A stretch of DNA of 64,000 bases, taken from positions 1 to 64,000 of the forward strand of contig NZ_JAQMHX010000011.1 of the NCBI RefSeq assembly GCF_028331445.1. Direction: 5' to 3'. This stretch comes from Candidatus Phyllobacterium onerii. GTDB taxonomy: Bacteria; Pseudomonadota; Alphaproteobacteria; Rhizobiales; Rhizobiaceae. The notes beneath the pieces were generated by a model that saw only the letters and a list, made by a program, of their open reading frames with translations, was not told where the DNA came from and did not search any database. Numbering within the stretch: the first letter of the stretch is position 1; each line of letters begins with the position of its first letter. Positions 54,869 to 62,851 of the stretch are shown piece after piece. The translations under genes and the position numbers were made by a program.

Positions 54869-56035
54869 ATGCTCAAGGCTGATTGGGAAGACAGAAACGG
54901 TGGCATGGTTCCTCCTAGCGTGTGGAAGGAGTATATCATTATCGGCTTAATTCTATGCATTGTGCTGGGAGGTGGTGTCTCGGCATATGTCGGGTTAGAC
55001 ATGGTCTCCGATAAGTTCAGGCAAATCATGGGCATCAATCCGGCCGCGGTGCCCAAAGATTTTTATTCCCGTCTTGAGTTCGAGCCATTGCCGGGGGCGG
55101 TGGTGAATCGCAATCCAATGGCGGGTCACATCGCTGCTTTGCTGCGTGAGCCGTGCGATTGGAATTCATCCTATGCCTTTGCCGGCGACCTGCAGCAAGC
55201 TGGCTATCCGCGCGAAGCGGCAAAGGTATTTCTGGCATTTTCGGCCAAATGCAGGGCATCGGATGTAGCTCTCTATTCGGCCGCCGATATTCTCTATGGG
55301 TTGAGCGATCTTCCTGCCGCACTAGCGGTGTCGGAGGATCTTTTAGCCATGTCGCCTGATCTGCCTCAATCCTACTACTTGCGAGGTCGGATACTGCACG
55401 ACGCGAAACGCTACAAGGAAGCGATCAATGCCTACGATTCAGTCCTAGGTTTGACCGAGGATCTAGCTTTACTCAACAATGAAGTCTTTCGGCGAATGTC
55501 GTTAACCTATGTTGCACTGGCTGATTATTGCGAAGCAATGACCCCCATCCAGACATGGGTCTCCATCGACCCATCGAAGAACGACACGCCGGCCGCGCAG
55601 GCGATGATTAAGGATTATAGCACCAGAGGAAAATGCGAAGGATCCTATGCGACGGGCAAGGATCGTTTTCCCACGCAAGGCAAGGACGTTATTACAGCCA
55701 AAGTGAGCATCAACGGTGTGTCCGGCATATTCGTCGTCGATACGGGCGCGAGCTTTGTCTCGCTGACACGACGCTTTGCAGAGCGGGCAAAGGTGCCGCT
55801 ATCCGGCGACCTTTCGGTACGCATGCAGTCCGCAAACGGCATTTCCCTCGCCCAACGCAGTTCTGCAAAACAAATACGAATCGGACGCGTCGAGGCGAAG
55901 GACGTTGCGGCAATTGTGCTTGCCGACAGTGACAAGCCACTCGGCGATGGTATCGACGGGCTTTTGGGCCGTTCCTTTTTATCCCGTTTTGATGTGAGTT
56001 TCGGCGCGAGGGATTGGCGTATTGAAAGCAAGTAG
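54869..56035 (+). CDS. TPR protein with C-terminal retropepsin-like aspartic protease
   Basis: A 388-residue membrane-anchored protein. One helix near the N-terminus (YIIIGLILCIVLGGGVSAYVGL, about 21-42), a TPR-like helical region (about 85-250: FAGDLQQAGYPREAAKVFLAF, YYLRGRILHDAKRYKEAINAYDSVLGL), then a retropepsin-like domain with FVVDTGASFVSLTRRFA (catalytic Asp in DTGA) and GIDGLLGRSFLSRFDV (second family block). Similar clan AA proteases are predicted to act in the periplasm. ATG 54869 has a GGGAG site; 54854 is an alternative. Possible peptidase for the modified HxsA (inference). Confidence 0.82.
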   Translation: MLKADWEDRNGGMVPPSVWKEYIIIGLILCIVLGGGVSAYVGLDMVSDKFRQIMGINPAAVPKDFYSRLEFEPLPGAVVNRNPMAGHIAALLREPCDWNSSYAFAGDLQQAGYPREAAKVFLAFSAKCRASDVALYSAADILYGLSDLPAALAVSEDLLAMSPDLPQSYYLRGRILHDAKRYKEAINAYDSVLGLTEDLALLNNEVFRRMSLTYVALADYCEAMTPIQTWVSIDPSKNDTPAAQAMIKDYSTRGKCEGSYATGKDRFPTQGKDVITAKVSINGVSGIFVVDTGASFVSLTRRFAERAKVPLSGDLSVRMQSANGISLAQRSSAKQIRIGRVEAKDVAAIVLADSDKPLGDGIDGLLGRSFLSRFDVSFGARDWRIESK

Positions 56036-56140
56036 TCAGCGTGTGACAACGACTTCGATTTGCAAAGCGTCGTTTGGCAGTGCGTCAGCAATCGACGTGT
56101 CGGCTCTCATCATCACGGTTAGTGCCGCTAAATGTTTTGT

Positions 56141-56300
56141 TTACCGCTCCTGCATGGCTTGCGATGAAATCTCCGCAAGCGGCGAAAACAGATATTCCAG
56201 GATCCGCCGTTTCCCGGTTTTAACCTCGACGGTTACAGACATGCCCGGCGACAGCAGCATTTTCCTGCCGTCGACGTCGATGCTGGTGATGCCGGGTTCC
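56141..56300 (-). pseudogene. C-terminal relic of a type I secretion HlyD adaptor
   Basis: On the minus strand, ITSIDVDGRKMLLSPGMSVTVEVKTGKRRILEYLFSPL matches the conserved C-terminal beta-barrel and RxxxYLLSPL-like end of HlyD/PrtE family adaptors. The rest of the protein is absent; upstream (toward 56524) the frame runs antisense into another gene. Confidence 0.75.
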
Positions 56301-57058
56301 CGATCAAAATCGCTCCCGTGGCCATTGAATACGCCCGTAACCTTTTCCCGAAAGAACCAATCACCGCCGTCGAAGGTGGGCGCTTCGATACCAGATTCGA
56401 GGGCGCGCTTGTTCCGAAGGGGAACGGCGAGTGGGGCATCTTCTACAATGCGGCCATCACCTCGAAGGGGCGTATCAACTTTTCGCTGGCACACGAATTC
56501 GGACACTACCTGCTCCACCGCCATTTGAGCGGGGATCCGATCTACTGCTCGCGCCGCGACATGTGGGGCTGAGATTCCGACTACGCAAAGATGGAAGCTG
56601 AGGCGAACCGTTTCGCTTCGCTCGTGTTGATGCCGCCAGACGACTTCCGAATTCAGACCGCAGAATTTCGCAAGCCGAAGCTCGTCGATTTCGAACCGTT
56701 GCGTGATCGCTACGAGGTCTCGATGACCGCTGCCGTCCTCAAATGGCTCGGAACGACGCCGAGACGGGCGATGCTCGTCGTCAGCAACAATGGATTCATT
56801 GACTGGGCGCGTGGCAGCGATCCGCTGTTTAAGTCGGGCGTGTTTTTCCGCGCGAAACAGGAGACGATCCCGTTGCCGGCGTTGTCACTGGCCGCCCTTG
56901 GCCCCGCGTGGGGGTTGACTGAAGTCGATCATCCGCCTGGCGTCTGGAACAAGGTCGAAGCGGTACAGGAATCGGTTTTGTTCGATGAGTATCACGACCT
57001 CGCGTTGTCCCTCTTGCTCTTTCCAAATGATCCTCCGAATAAATGGGATCGCGAGTAG
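56297..57058 (+). pseudogene. ImmA/IrrE-type metallopeptidase, 5'-truncated and with in-frame TGA
   Basis: The frame reads APVAIEYARNLFPKEPI, WGIFYNAAITSKGRINFSLAHEFGHYLLH (HEXXH-type zinc site HEFGH), then RRDMWG, an in-frame TGA at 56570-56572, and continues in the same frame with KMEAEANRFASLVLMPPDDFR (third ligand region) and a C-terminal domain ending at 57058. ImmA/IrrE peptidases cleave phage or stress repressors. The 5' end is missing at the HlyD junction, and the in-frame stop interrupts it. Confidence 0.8.
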
Positions 57059-57426
57059 CAATTGCTTTTGCGAAGGCACATCTTTGCGAACAACGGCGAA
57101 TGGGAGTACGCGCCCACCCTGCACATGTCGCAGGCTCTGGCCGATTTCGGTCGATGGAGAGGCCGACATGCGGATCGTCCGCTTCTCCGTTAGCTAACCT
57201 GAAAGCCGTCGTGCCGCTTCCGGCCCCGAATCTAGCGTTTGGCGATTGTGACGCGACTGACCGCTTCGCGCCCGCATTTCAGCCGTTGAACTAATCATGG
57301 CGGCCGCTCGAAAACGGACACCCTACAACTGGGCCACGCGGCACCACTGCGCCCAAAAGCGGAACAAAGGACTTTGCCTGGAGAAGTGGCCGTTTTGGGG
57401 GGCGAAGCAGTGAGCTCACCTCTCGT
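57059..57426. other. Gene-poor stretch
   Basis: About 370 bp with no supported gene or repeat between the metallopeptidase relic and the convergent cyclase gene. Confidence 0.4.
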
Positions 57427-59157
57427 TCAATCTGGCAGGCCTGCTTTGCGATATCCGTCGATGAAATGGTCACATGTGGCCTGATCTCGAAAGGGCTGTG
57501 AAGCGACCCAATGGCTGATTGTGAAATGTGGATTGCTCGCCATGAACAGCTCGCCTTCCTGATGGGCCTCGTCCGTTCGTCCCAGTTGTGCAAGGCTCGC
57601 TGCAAGCACGCGCCGCGAAATTGTTTGGTAGGTAGCCTCATTGCGTAGCGTGACGACTGCCGCCTTATACTGGCAAGCGGCGTACTGCGCGAACCCCAGA
57701 TCCCAATAGTACCATTTGGGGGGATGTGGGTTCAGGCGGAGCGCCTTTTGGACCTGTTCAACCGCGGTGGCCGGCTTACCGCTCAACACCGAAAAGTCCG
57801 ACATGTCCGCCCAGGCGTCGGCGTAATTCGGGTCAATCTCGAGCGCGGTCGCGAACTCGGCATCCGACTCGGGCCAGCGCCGTTCATACGCCAGCAAGTG
57901 ACCAAGGACGAAGCGGCAGCCGGCATCGTTCGGGTCGAGCTTCACCGCTTTTTCAGCCATGGCAACGGCCACAAGCCGGGTGGGTACTTCTGGCTCGCCC
58001 CACTGCGCCCAAGCCTGCCAGAGATGAAATGCCAGGAGCCGATGCGCCTCCGCATAATCCGGGTCGAGAGTGATCGCCCGCTGCAACAGAACGCGCGATT
58101 CGCGCGCCGCCGCCGGCGAAATCCCGATCAGCCCACGCCCGCGCACGCAAAGATCATAGGCCTCCATGCTGTTTGGCCGGCTACGGGGCGGCTGTGTCAC
58201 CAGGCGGCCGATCAGAGCCTCGACGATCCTGGCCGTCACCTTGTCCTGCACAGCGAAAATATCTTCAAGATCGCGGTCAAAGCGGTCCGCCCAAAGATGA
58301 TTTCCGCTGGTGGCATCGATCAACTGAACGTTGATGCGCACACGACCGGCAGCGCGGCGGGCGCTGCCTTCCAGCAAATAGCGGACGCCAAGATCACGGG
58401 CAATCAGCCGGATATCGATCGACTTTCCCTTGTAGGCAAAGGTCGAATGGCGGGCGATCACGAACAGGCTGGCGTTCCGCGACAGATCGGTGATGAGATC
58501 TTCAGTCAACCCGTCTGTGAACACATCCTGTTCGGCGTCGCCGCTCATGTTGGTGAAAGGCAGTACGGCGATCGATGGTTCAGACGGCAGAGGCAGCGGC
58601 TCAGGTTCGCCTTTCCGGTCTGCAATTGCCGAATGCCGCACCCGGTAGACGCGCACTGGCTCAGCTATGTTCTTCAACGACTTCTGGCCTAGATCGTCAA
58701 AATCGGTCTCCACCTTCCGCTTGACCTGATCGTAAACGCTGCCCGATATGCAGATGTCTCCAGGTTCGCCCAATGCCTCCAGCCGAGCGGCAACGTTGAC
58801 GCCGTCGCCATAGAGATCGCTACCATCTACGATGATATCACCGAGATTGATGCCGATGCGCAGGATTACCCGCCGCGAGTCCGGCAAGCTATGGTTGGCC
58901 TCGGCCGTGCCATACTGGAGATCGACTGCGCACTGGACGGCATCGACCGCACTGGCGAACTCGACTAAAACGCCGTCACCCATGACCTTGACCAAGCGAC
59001 CTCTATATCGCGTGATCAGTGGAGCCAGAATATCGCGCCGTCGGGCCTTCAGGACCTTCAGGGTTCCTTGCTCGTCCGCTTCCATGAGACGGCTGTAGCC
59101 GACCACGTCAGCGGCCAGGATGGCGGCAAGACGGCGCTGGATGCGTTCTTCGACCAT
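57427..59157 (-). CDS. Class III adenylate/guanylate cyclase with TolB-like and TPR domains
   Basis: A 576-residue protein. Class III cyclase domain (about 8-175): metal Asp in DVVGYSRLM, KVMGDGVLVEFAS (second Asp), and GDGVNVAARLE (transition-state Asn/Arg). Then a TolB-like N-terminal domain (about 205-310; AVLPFTNMSGD...FTDGLTEDLITDLS, GVRYLLEGSARRAAG, NHLWADRFDRDLEDIF). Then TPR repeats (about 320-560). Architecture typical of the many such rhizobial proteins. Catalytic residues look intact, so cAMP production is plausible. Start at 59157 opens directly at VEERIQRRLAAILAADVVG. Confidence 0.92.
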   Translation of the reverse strand: MVEERIQRRLAAILAADVVGYSRLMEADEQGTLKVLKARRRDILAPLITRYRGRLVKVMGDGVLVEFASAVDAVQCAVDLQYGTAEANHSLPDSRRVILRIGINLGDIIVDGSDLYGDGVNVAARLEALGEPGDICISGSVYDQVKRKVETDFDDLGQKSLKNIAEPVRVYRVRHSAIADRKGEPEPLPLPSEPSIAVLPFTNMSGDAEQDVFTDGLTEDLITDLSRNASLFVIARHSTFAYKGKSIDIRLIARDLGVRYLLEGSARRAAGRVRINVQLIDATSGNHLWADRFDRDLEDIFAVQDKVTARIVEALIGRLVTQPPRSRPNSMEAYDLCVRGRGLIGISPAAARESRVLLQRAITLDPDYAEAHRLLAFHLWQAWAQWGEPEVPTRLVAVAMAEKAVKLDPNDAGCRFVLGHLLAYERRWPESDAEFATALEIDPNYADAWADMSDFSVLSGKPATAVEQVQKALRLNPHPPKWYYWDLGFAQYAACQYKAAVVTLRNEATYQTISRRVLAASLAQLGRTDEAHQEGELFMASNPHFTISHWVASQPFRDQATCDHFIDGYRKAGLPD

Positions 59158-59430
59158 TGAGGTAGGTGCCTCAGAAAATTCACTCGCACATATGTTATTG
59201 GGACCATCCGGAGATGTCCATCGCAGGGCCCCGGATCCCAGTCTTGTTCTGGACTGTTGGAGATTGGCGCACCGGACCAGATTCGAACCGCACGTGATAG
59301 GTCGAGACGCGTTAAGCATGTCCGCTTTTCCTGCCGGTCTCAGAGTCAGAGATATATGTGGTTGCGCCGGCGGTGTTGTGGAGCAATCCTTGAATGGTAC
59401 CCGCTACCACCAGAGAACACAGAGACCGCA

Positions 59431-59808
59431 ATGGCAAACACCACCTCGCGACAAACCCGCAAACCCAAAGGCGACTACGTCATCTACGTAAGGGAAGCAT
59501 ATAGCCTCAATTCAGATTGGATGCCGACTCCCCGCTACCATTCTGGGACGGTCTTGTTTGAGGAAGGGAGCGGCAAAATACACTACACTCACCTGAACCA
59601 CGTCACGCTGAAGCTGAGAAAGCGGCATTTCTGTGTACCCGACGATGCAACCGCCGACGCCAAAGCCCGCGCTGCCGAATACAAGCGCTATGTTCGAGCG
59701 CTGGAATTGTACCGGGAGTTCTACCGACAAACGGGGCAACGTTACGAACTCGTACGCGAAGCGGACCGGTCCCTGCCCTATCTACCGGAAGGTCTTAGCC
59801 GCATCTAG
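59431..59808 (+). CDS. Conserved hypothetical protein (intact member of a duplicated family)
   Basis: A 125-residue protein: DYVIYVREAYSLNSDWMP, RYHSGTVLFEEGSGKIHYTHLNHVTLKLRKRHFCVPDDATAD, then a helical tail (KARAAEYKRYVRALELYREFY). It has no recognised domain. A decayed paralogue lies at 37519. A GAGAACAC stretch upstream is a weak ribosome site. It has no operon partner. Confidence 0.65.
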   Translation: MANTTSRQTRKPKGDYVIYVREAYSLNSDWMPTPRYHSGTVLFEEGSGKIHYTHLNHVTLKLRKRHFCVPDDATADAKARAAEYKRYVRALELYREFYRQTGQRYELVREADRSLPYLPEGLSRI

Positions 59809-60096
59809 GTCGGCCGACGTCAGGGTGCTGTTTTCCTGCACGCATATATCAGCACTTTCGTTGGCCCGCTCCGCCTCGCAATCCGCGGAATGGTGTTTGC
59901 CCGGCCGGGGGGCTGCCCAGCTTTCTGTCTCATCTTCGCTTCCCTTATCGAGCAAAGATGAACCGGAAATCCATTCTTCTCAATCGCACCTGATTTGCCT
60001 CCGGCCCCGAGACCCCTGTGACTCACGTGAGAAATGGTTTAATATCAGATCAAATGATTTGATTTTAAGGCAATTGCATTTTTGTGACGGGGAACC

Positions 60097-60780
60097 ATGG
60101 CAAGGTCAAGACCTCAGAGTGCGATCCGCAATCCGCTGACACGCATTTTTGGTGTGGATTCCAATGTCGCTGTCCTGCGGGAACTCGTCAGGCATGGTGG
60201 GTATTTGTCGAGTTCCACCGTCCAGAGCCGATCCGGGCTGTCCAAAAGCAGCGTCCGGCTCGGACTGATCTCACTGGAACAATCAGGCATTGTCATCACT
60301 GAGGGGACTCGATTCACGAAGCTCCATCGCTTCAATCCGGGACATTTTCTCGCTCCACAGATAGCCGCTCTGTTCGATGTCGAGGCAAACAGATTTTCCG
60401 CGATCGTCGACGCAGTTCGAAACAGCGCCGGAGATCGACGCTCGATGGTCAGAAGTCTTTGGATATATGGAAGCGTTGCCAGGAAGGAGGACGGTTCGGA
60501 GAGCGACCTTGATGTTGGCCTCATCGTTGACAGAGACCATCTCTCGGAGATCGTGGAGGCAGTCCGGGAAAACCTTCGGGAGCAGTCCCAAAGACTCAGC
60601 TTCGTTCCGAATGTTGTCGGGCTCGACCTAGAGGATGTAGTTCGCCTCGCCGCAGATTCCGACCCTTGGTGGACGACCACAATAGTGGATGCAGTCGTCC
60701 TTATCGGTGATCGCCCAGAAAATGTCCCAGGCAGCCATGGTGCAGGCGGCGAAAACATCGTTAGGAAGGACCGAGATTGA
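60097..60780 (+). CDS. Winged-helix / nucleotidyltransferase fusion protein (MNT-like)
   Basis: A 227-residue protein. N-terminal winged helix (about 20-75: LRELVRHGGYLSSSTVQSRSGLSKSSVRLGLISLEQSGIV). C-terminal minimal nucleotidyltransferase core (about 115-165) with WIYGSVARKEDGSESDLDVGLIV, the GSxxRG-like and SDxD signature of DNA polymerase beta-type NTases. Such wHTH-NTase proteins occur in toxin-antitoxin-like or abortive systems (family knowledge) and may AMPylate or otherwise modify a partner. A second small gene follows 122 nt downstream. Confidence 0.75.
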   Translation: MARSRPQSAIRNPLTRIFGVDSNVAVLRELVRHGGYLSSSTVQSRSGLSKSSVRLGLISLEQSGIVITEGTRFTKLHRFNPGHFLAPQIAALFDVEANRFSAIVDAVRNSAGDRRSMVRSLWIYGSVARKEDGSESDLDVGLIVDRDHLSEIVEAVRENLREQSQRLSFVPNVVGLDLEDVVRLAADSDPWWTTTIVDAVVLIGDRPENVPGSHGAGGENIVRKDRD

Positions 60781-60902
60781 TGGCCCAGAAATTCGTTAAA
60801 GCATTTTGAGGTTTTTTCTCTCAGTACTGCCCTGGTAAACCGCCCGACCCTCCTGTCCGATCTCGACAGCCTGTTAACAGGATTATGTGATACGGCTTTG
60901 CA

Positions 60903-61208
60903 ATGAAAACGACAGTCAACAGCAGGGCGATCTGGCGAGCGCTGACCACTGTCAATTCGCCATTGCCCATCCACATCGACGCCGACACCCTTCTTGCTTG
61001 TCTGCTGCTCCGCAACACCCAAAGGCAGTGGCGTCCACATGTCCGCGCATTTTTTCGGGAGGTCCAAGCGGAGGTGATGATGGATATGGTGATTGAAGGC
61101 ACCATCTCCTTCGAAGAACTTTCTCAAGCAATCCGTTTTTGGGATGTCGAGGAGGATATCGAGAACGTCCGATGGGTTCGAGAGATGACTCCGCGGCAAA
61201 ACGGGTAA
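60903..61208 (+). CDS. Hypothetical protein downstream of the wHTH-NTase gene
   Basis: A 101-residue helical protein: IHIDADTLLACLLLRNTQRQWRPHVRAFFREVQAEVMMDMVIEGTISFEELSQAIRFWDVEEDIENVRWV. Not recognised. It could be an NTase partner, because it is close and on the same strand, but nothing in its sequence resembles HEPN or a known antitoxin. Confidence 0.55.
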   Translation: MKTTVNSRAIWRALTTVNSPLPIHIDADTLLACLLLRNTQRQWRPHVRAFFREVQAEVMMDMVIEGTISFEELSQAIRFWDVEEDIENVRWVREMTPRQNG

Positions 61209-61344
61209 TCATGAGGGTCACGCGCCAGAGATCGCGGGTTCGTAATCATTGACGCAAACCGCCAACAGGATATGTGACACCGCTCGATCGTGCTCAGGAC
61301 ATCGGACAAGTCCGTACAAGTGGTGTGAGGACTGACTTCTTCAC

Positions 61345-61674
61345 TCAAGCATGGCCAAAAACCGACATGGCCAAAGCCGCTTCCGTCGGCGAGACGACCT
61401 GAACATCTTCCCGGTTCAAGTCCCACCTTCTTGCAACACAGTCCCGAAGCCGTGTGTTCTCGTAGTCAGGGTCACCTTGAAGACGGTAGATCCGTCCGCT
61501 TTGCGTCCTGCCCGTCATTGTCGACAGACTGAAGGCGATGATCCGGGTGGAGAACCTCCCAATCCCGCTGCTTTTCATACCGATGAAATGGTAGTGGCCG
61601 CTGTCAGCCGCCCGGATGATGGCCCATTTGGTCAGGGCCACCTCGGGTTCCTCGACAACAGGAGCAGCACTCAT
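61345..61674 (-). CDS. Small hypothetical protein, last in split-FtsH operon
   Basis: A 109-residue protein: WAIIRAADSGHYHFIGMKSSGIGRFSTRIIAFSLSTMTGRTQSGRIYRLQGDPDYENTRLRDCVARRWDL. Strand-rich, no recognised family. It overlaps the preceding gene by 4 nt (start within its stop), so the two are translationally coupled and presumably act together with the peptidase/ATPase genes. Confidence 0.6.
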   Translation of the reverse strand: MSAAPVVEEPEVALTKWAIIRAADSGHYHFIGMKSSGIGRFSTRIIAFSLSTMTGRTQSGRIYRLQGDPDYENTRLRDCVARRWDLNREDVQVVSPTEAALAMSVFGHA

Positions 61675-61970
61675 GCGGTATTGTGGAGATGTGAGATCAT
61701 CTCTTCGAGACTGGATTCAACCATGTCTACTTGGCGTTTGTTGTCCCCCTCCCCGAACCAGTGCCATGACACCCCTTTACCGGTCCGTTGAGGATCCGTG
61801 TCACCGACAAGCTTGAACACGAGACCATCGACATCAACGCCGATTTTGGTATCGCTATCAAAAGTAACGATGGCATTTGTGTAGTTTTGGATCGTGTATG
61901 GCTTGACGAAAAATTGCCCGGCCGCCGCACCGGTTCCTTCAAATACGACCCAATCCTTGATCTCGATCAT
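61671..61970 (-). CDS. Small hypothetical protein in split-FtsH operon
   Basis: A 99-residue protein: MIEIKDWVVFEGTGAAAGQFFVKPYTIQNYTNAIVTFDSDTKIGVDVDGLVFKLVGDTD, acidic toward the end (VESSLEEMISHL). No family recognised. An in-frame upstream start (62072) would overlap the M41 gene. Coupled to the next gene by a 4-nt overlap and about 100 nt after the peptidase gene. Confidence 0.6.
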   Translation of the reverse strand: MIEIKDWVVFEGTGAAAGQFFVKPYTIQNYTNAIVTFDSDTKIGVDVDGLVFKLVGDTDPQRTGKGVSWHWFGEGDNKRQVDMVESSLEEMISHLHNTA

Positions 61971-62068
61971 GAGCTTCTCTCCTCTTCTCGTCAGAAAATA
62001 TTCAGGGCATGCTTCAAGTTCTCTACGATGCTGAACGGAGGCTGGATTTGGATGAAACCCGCCACTGT

Positions 62069-62851
62069 TCAAGCGGAGCTGGCGGGACTGGGGCAGCGCC
62101 GTCCTGCCTTTGACAAATCCAGATGATCAATGGCCTGCTGCAGCGAACTCCCCTCCAATGTGGTTTCCTCGATCAGGATTGTGGCTAGGTGTTCTACATT
62201 AGCTTTTGCTGTGGTGATGATCGCCCTGGCGCGGGCATAAGCATCCACGAGCCGCTCATGGACGGCTGACGCCAGCATCGGCCGCAAGCCAAGGATGCTT
62301 GCTTCCACGTCTTTGTCGAAAAAGAGCAACGGCTGGTGTTCGCCGAAACCGAAGGAGCATTCGAGCGTGAATGCTAGTGTCGTCGCCTTGGCGAGGTCGC
62401 TGTCGGCCGTTCCTCCGGAGCCAGCCGAGATAGAACCGATTATCACCTCCTCGGCCGCACGTCCCGCCAGGATGCAGGCCAACTCCGCTTCAAGATCGGT
62501 TTCCATCGTATCTGCGAGCGGTTTACTCCTCCCCGTATTGAAGGCTCTGCCATCGTGGGTATTGATGCTGATGACATCAATCGTCCCTTGCTGCAGCACC
62601 AGCCGCGCCACCGCGTGACCCGCTTCGTGGATCGCGATCCTCTTTAGCGTCTCCGGACTCCCGTTTGATTTGTCGGCGAGGAGCAAACGCTCAAGATCCT
62701 CATATGTTATGGTTCTGCCGTCCCGGCGGGCCTCAAGTCGGGCAATCCGCACAAGCCTTTCAACGTCAGCCCCGCTCATGCCCGCTGCCTGCGCTGCCAG
62801 ACGGCGCAGCACGCTTGAGGCATCGCCAGCGGCGGTTTCTCTTTCCATCAC
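62069..62851 (-). CDS. FtsH-type M41 peptidase with AAA lid, separate from its ATPase
   Basis: A 260-residue protein. Residues about 14-58 (LRRLAAQAAGMSGADVERLVRIARLEARRDGRTITYEDLERLL) are the C-terminal lid of an AAA+ module. Residues 66-245 are an M41 zinc peptidase with HEAGH (His 75, Glu 76, His 79) and a later Asp in GGTADSDLAKAT as the probable third ligand. The AAA core is missing here and is encoded by the next upstream gene, whose stop overlaps this start (ATGA). The pair would rebuild a split FtsH-like protease. Confidence 0.85.
   Translation of the reverse strand: MMERETAAGDASSVLRRLAAQAAGMSGADVERLVRIARLEARRDGRTITYEDLERLLLADKSNGSPETLKRIAIHEAGHAVARLVLQQGTIDVISINTHDGRAFNTGRSKPLADTMETDLEAELACILAGRAAEEVIIGSISAGSGGTADSDLAKATTLAFTLECSFGFGEHQPLLFFDKDVEASILGLRPMLASAVHERLVDAYARARAIITTAKANVEHLATILIEETTLEGSSLQQAIDHLDLSKAGRRCPSPASSA

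Noticed and set aside
56570-56572. Selenocysteine codon in the ImmA/IrrE gene
   Set aside because: No SECIS-like hairpin or selenocysteine family is expected for this peptidase, and the gene is 5'-truncated, so a plain stop is more likely.
57724-58692. Plus-strand frame of 322 codons opposite the cyclase gene
   Set aside because: Antisense to a complete class III cyclase/TPR protein; low-complexity translation.
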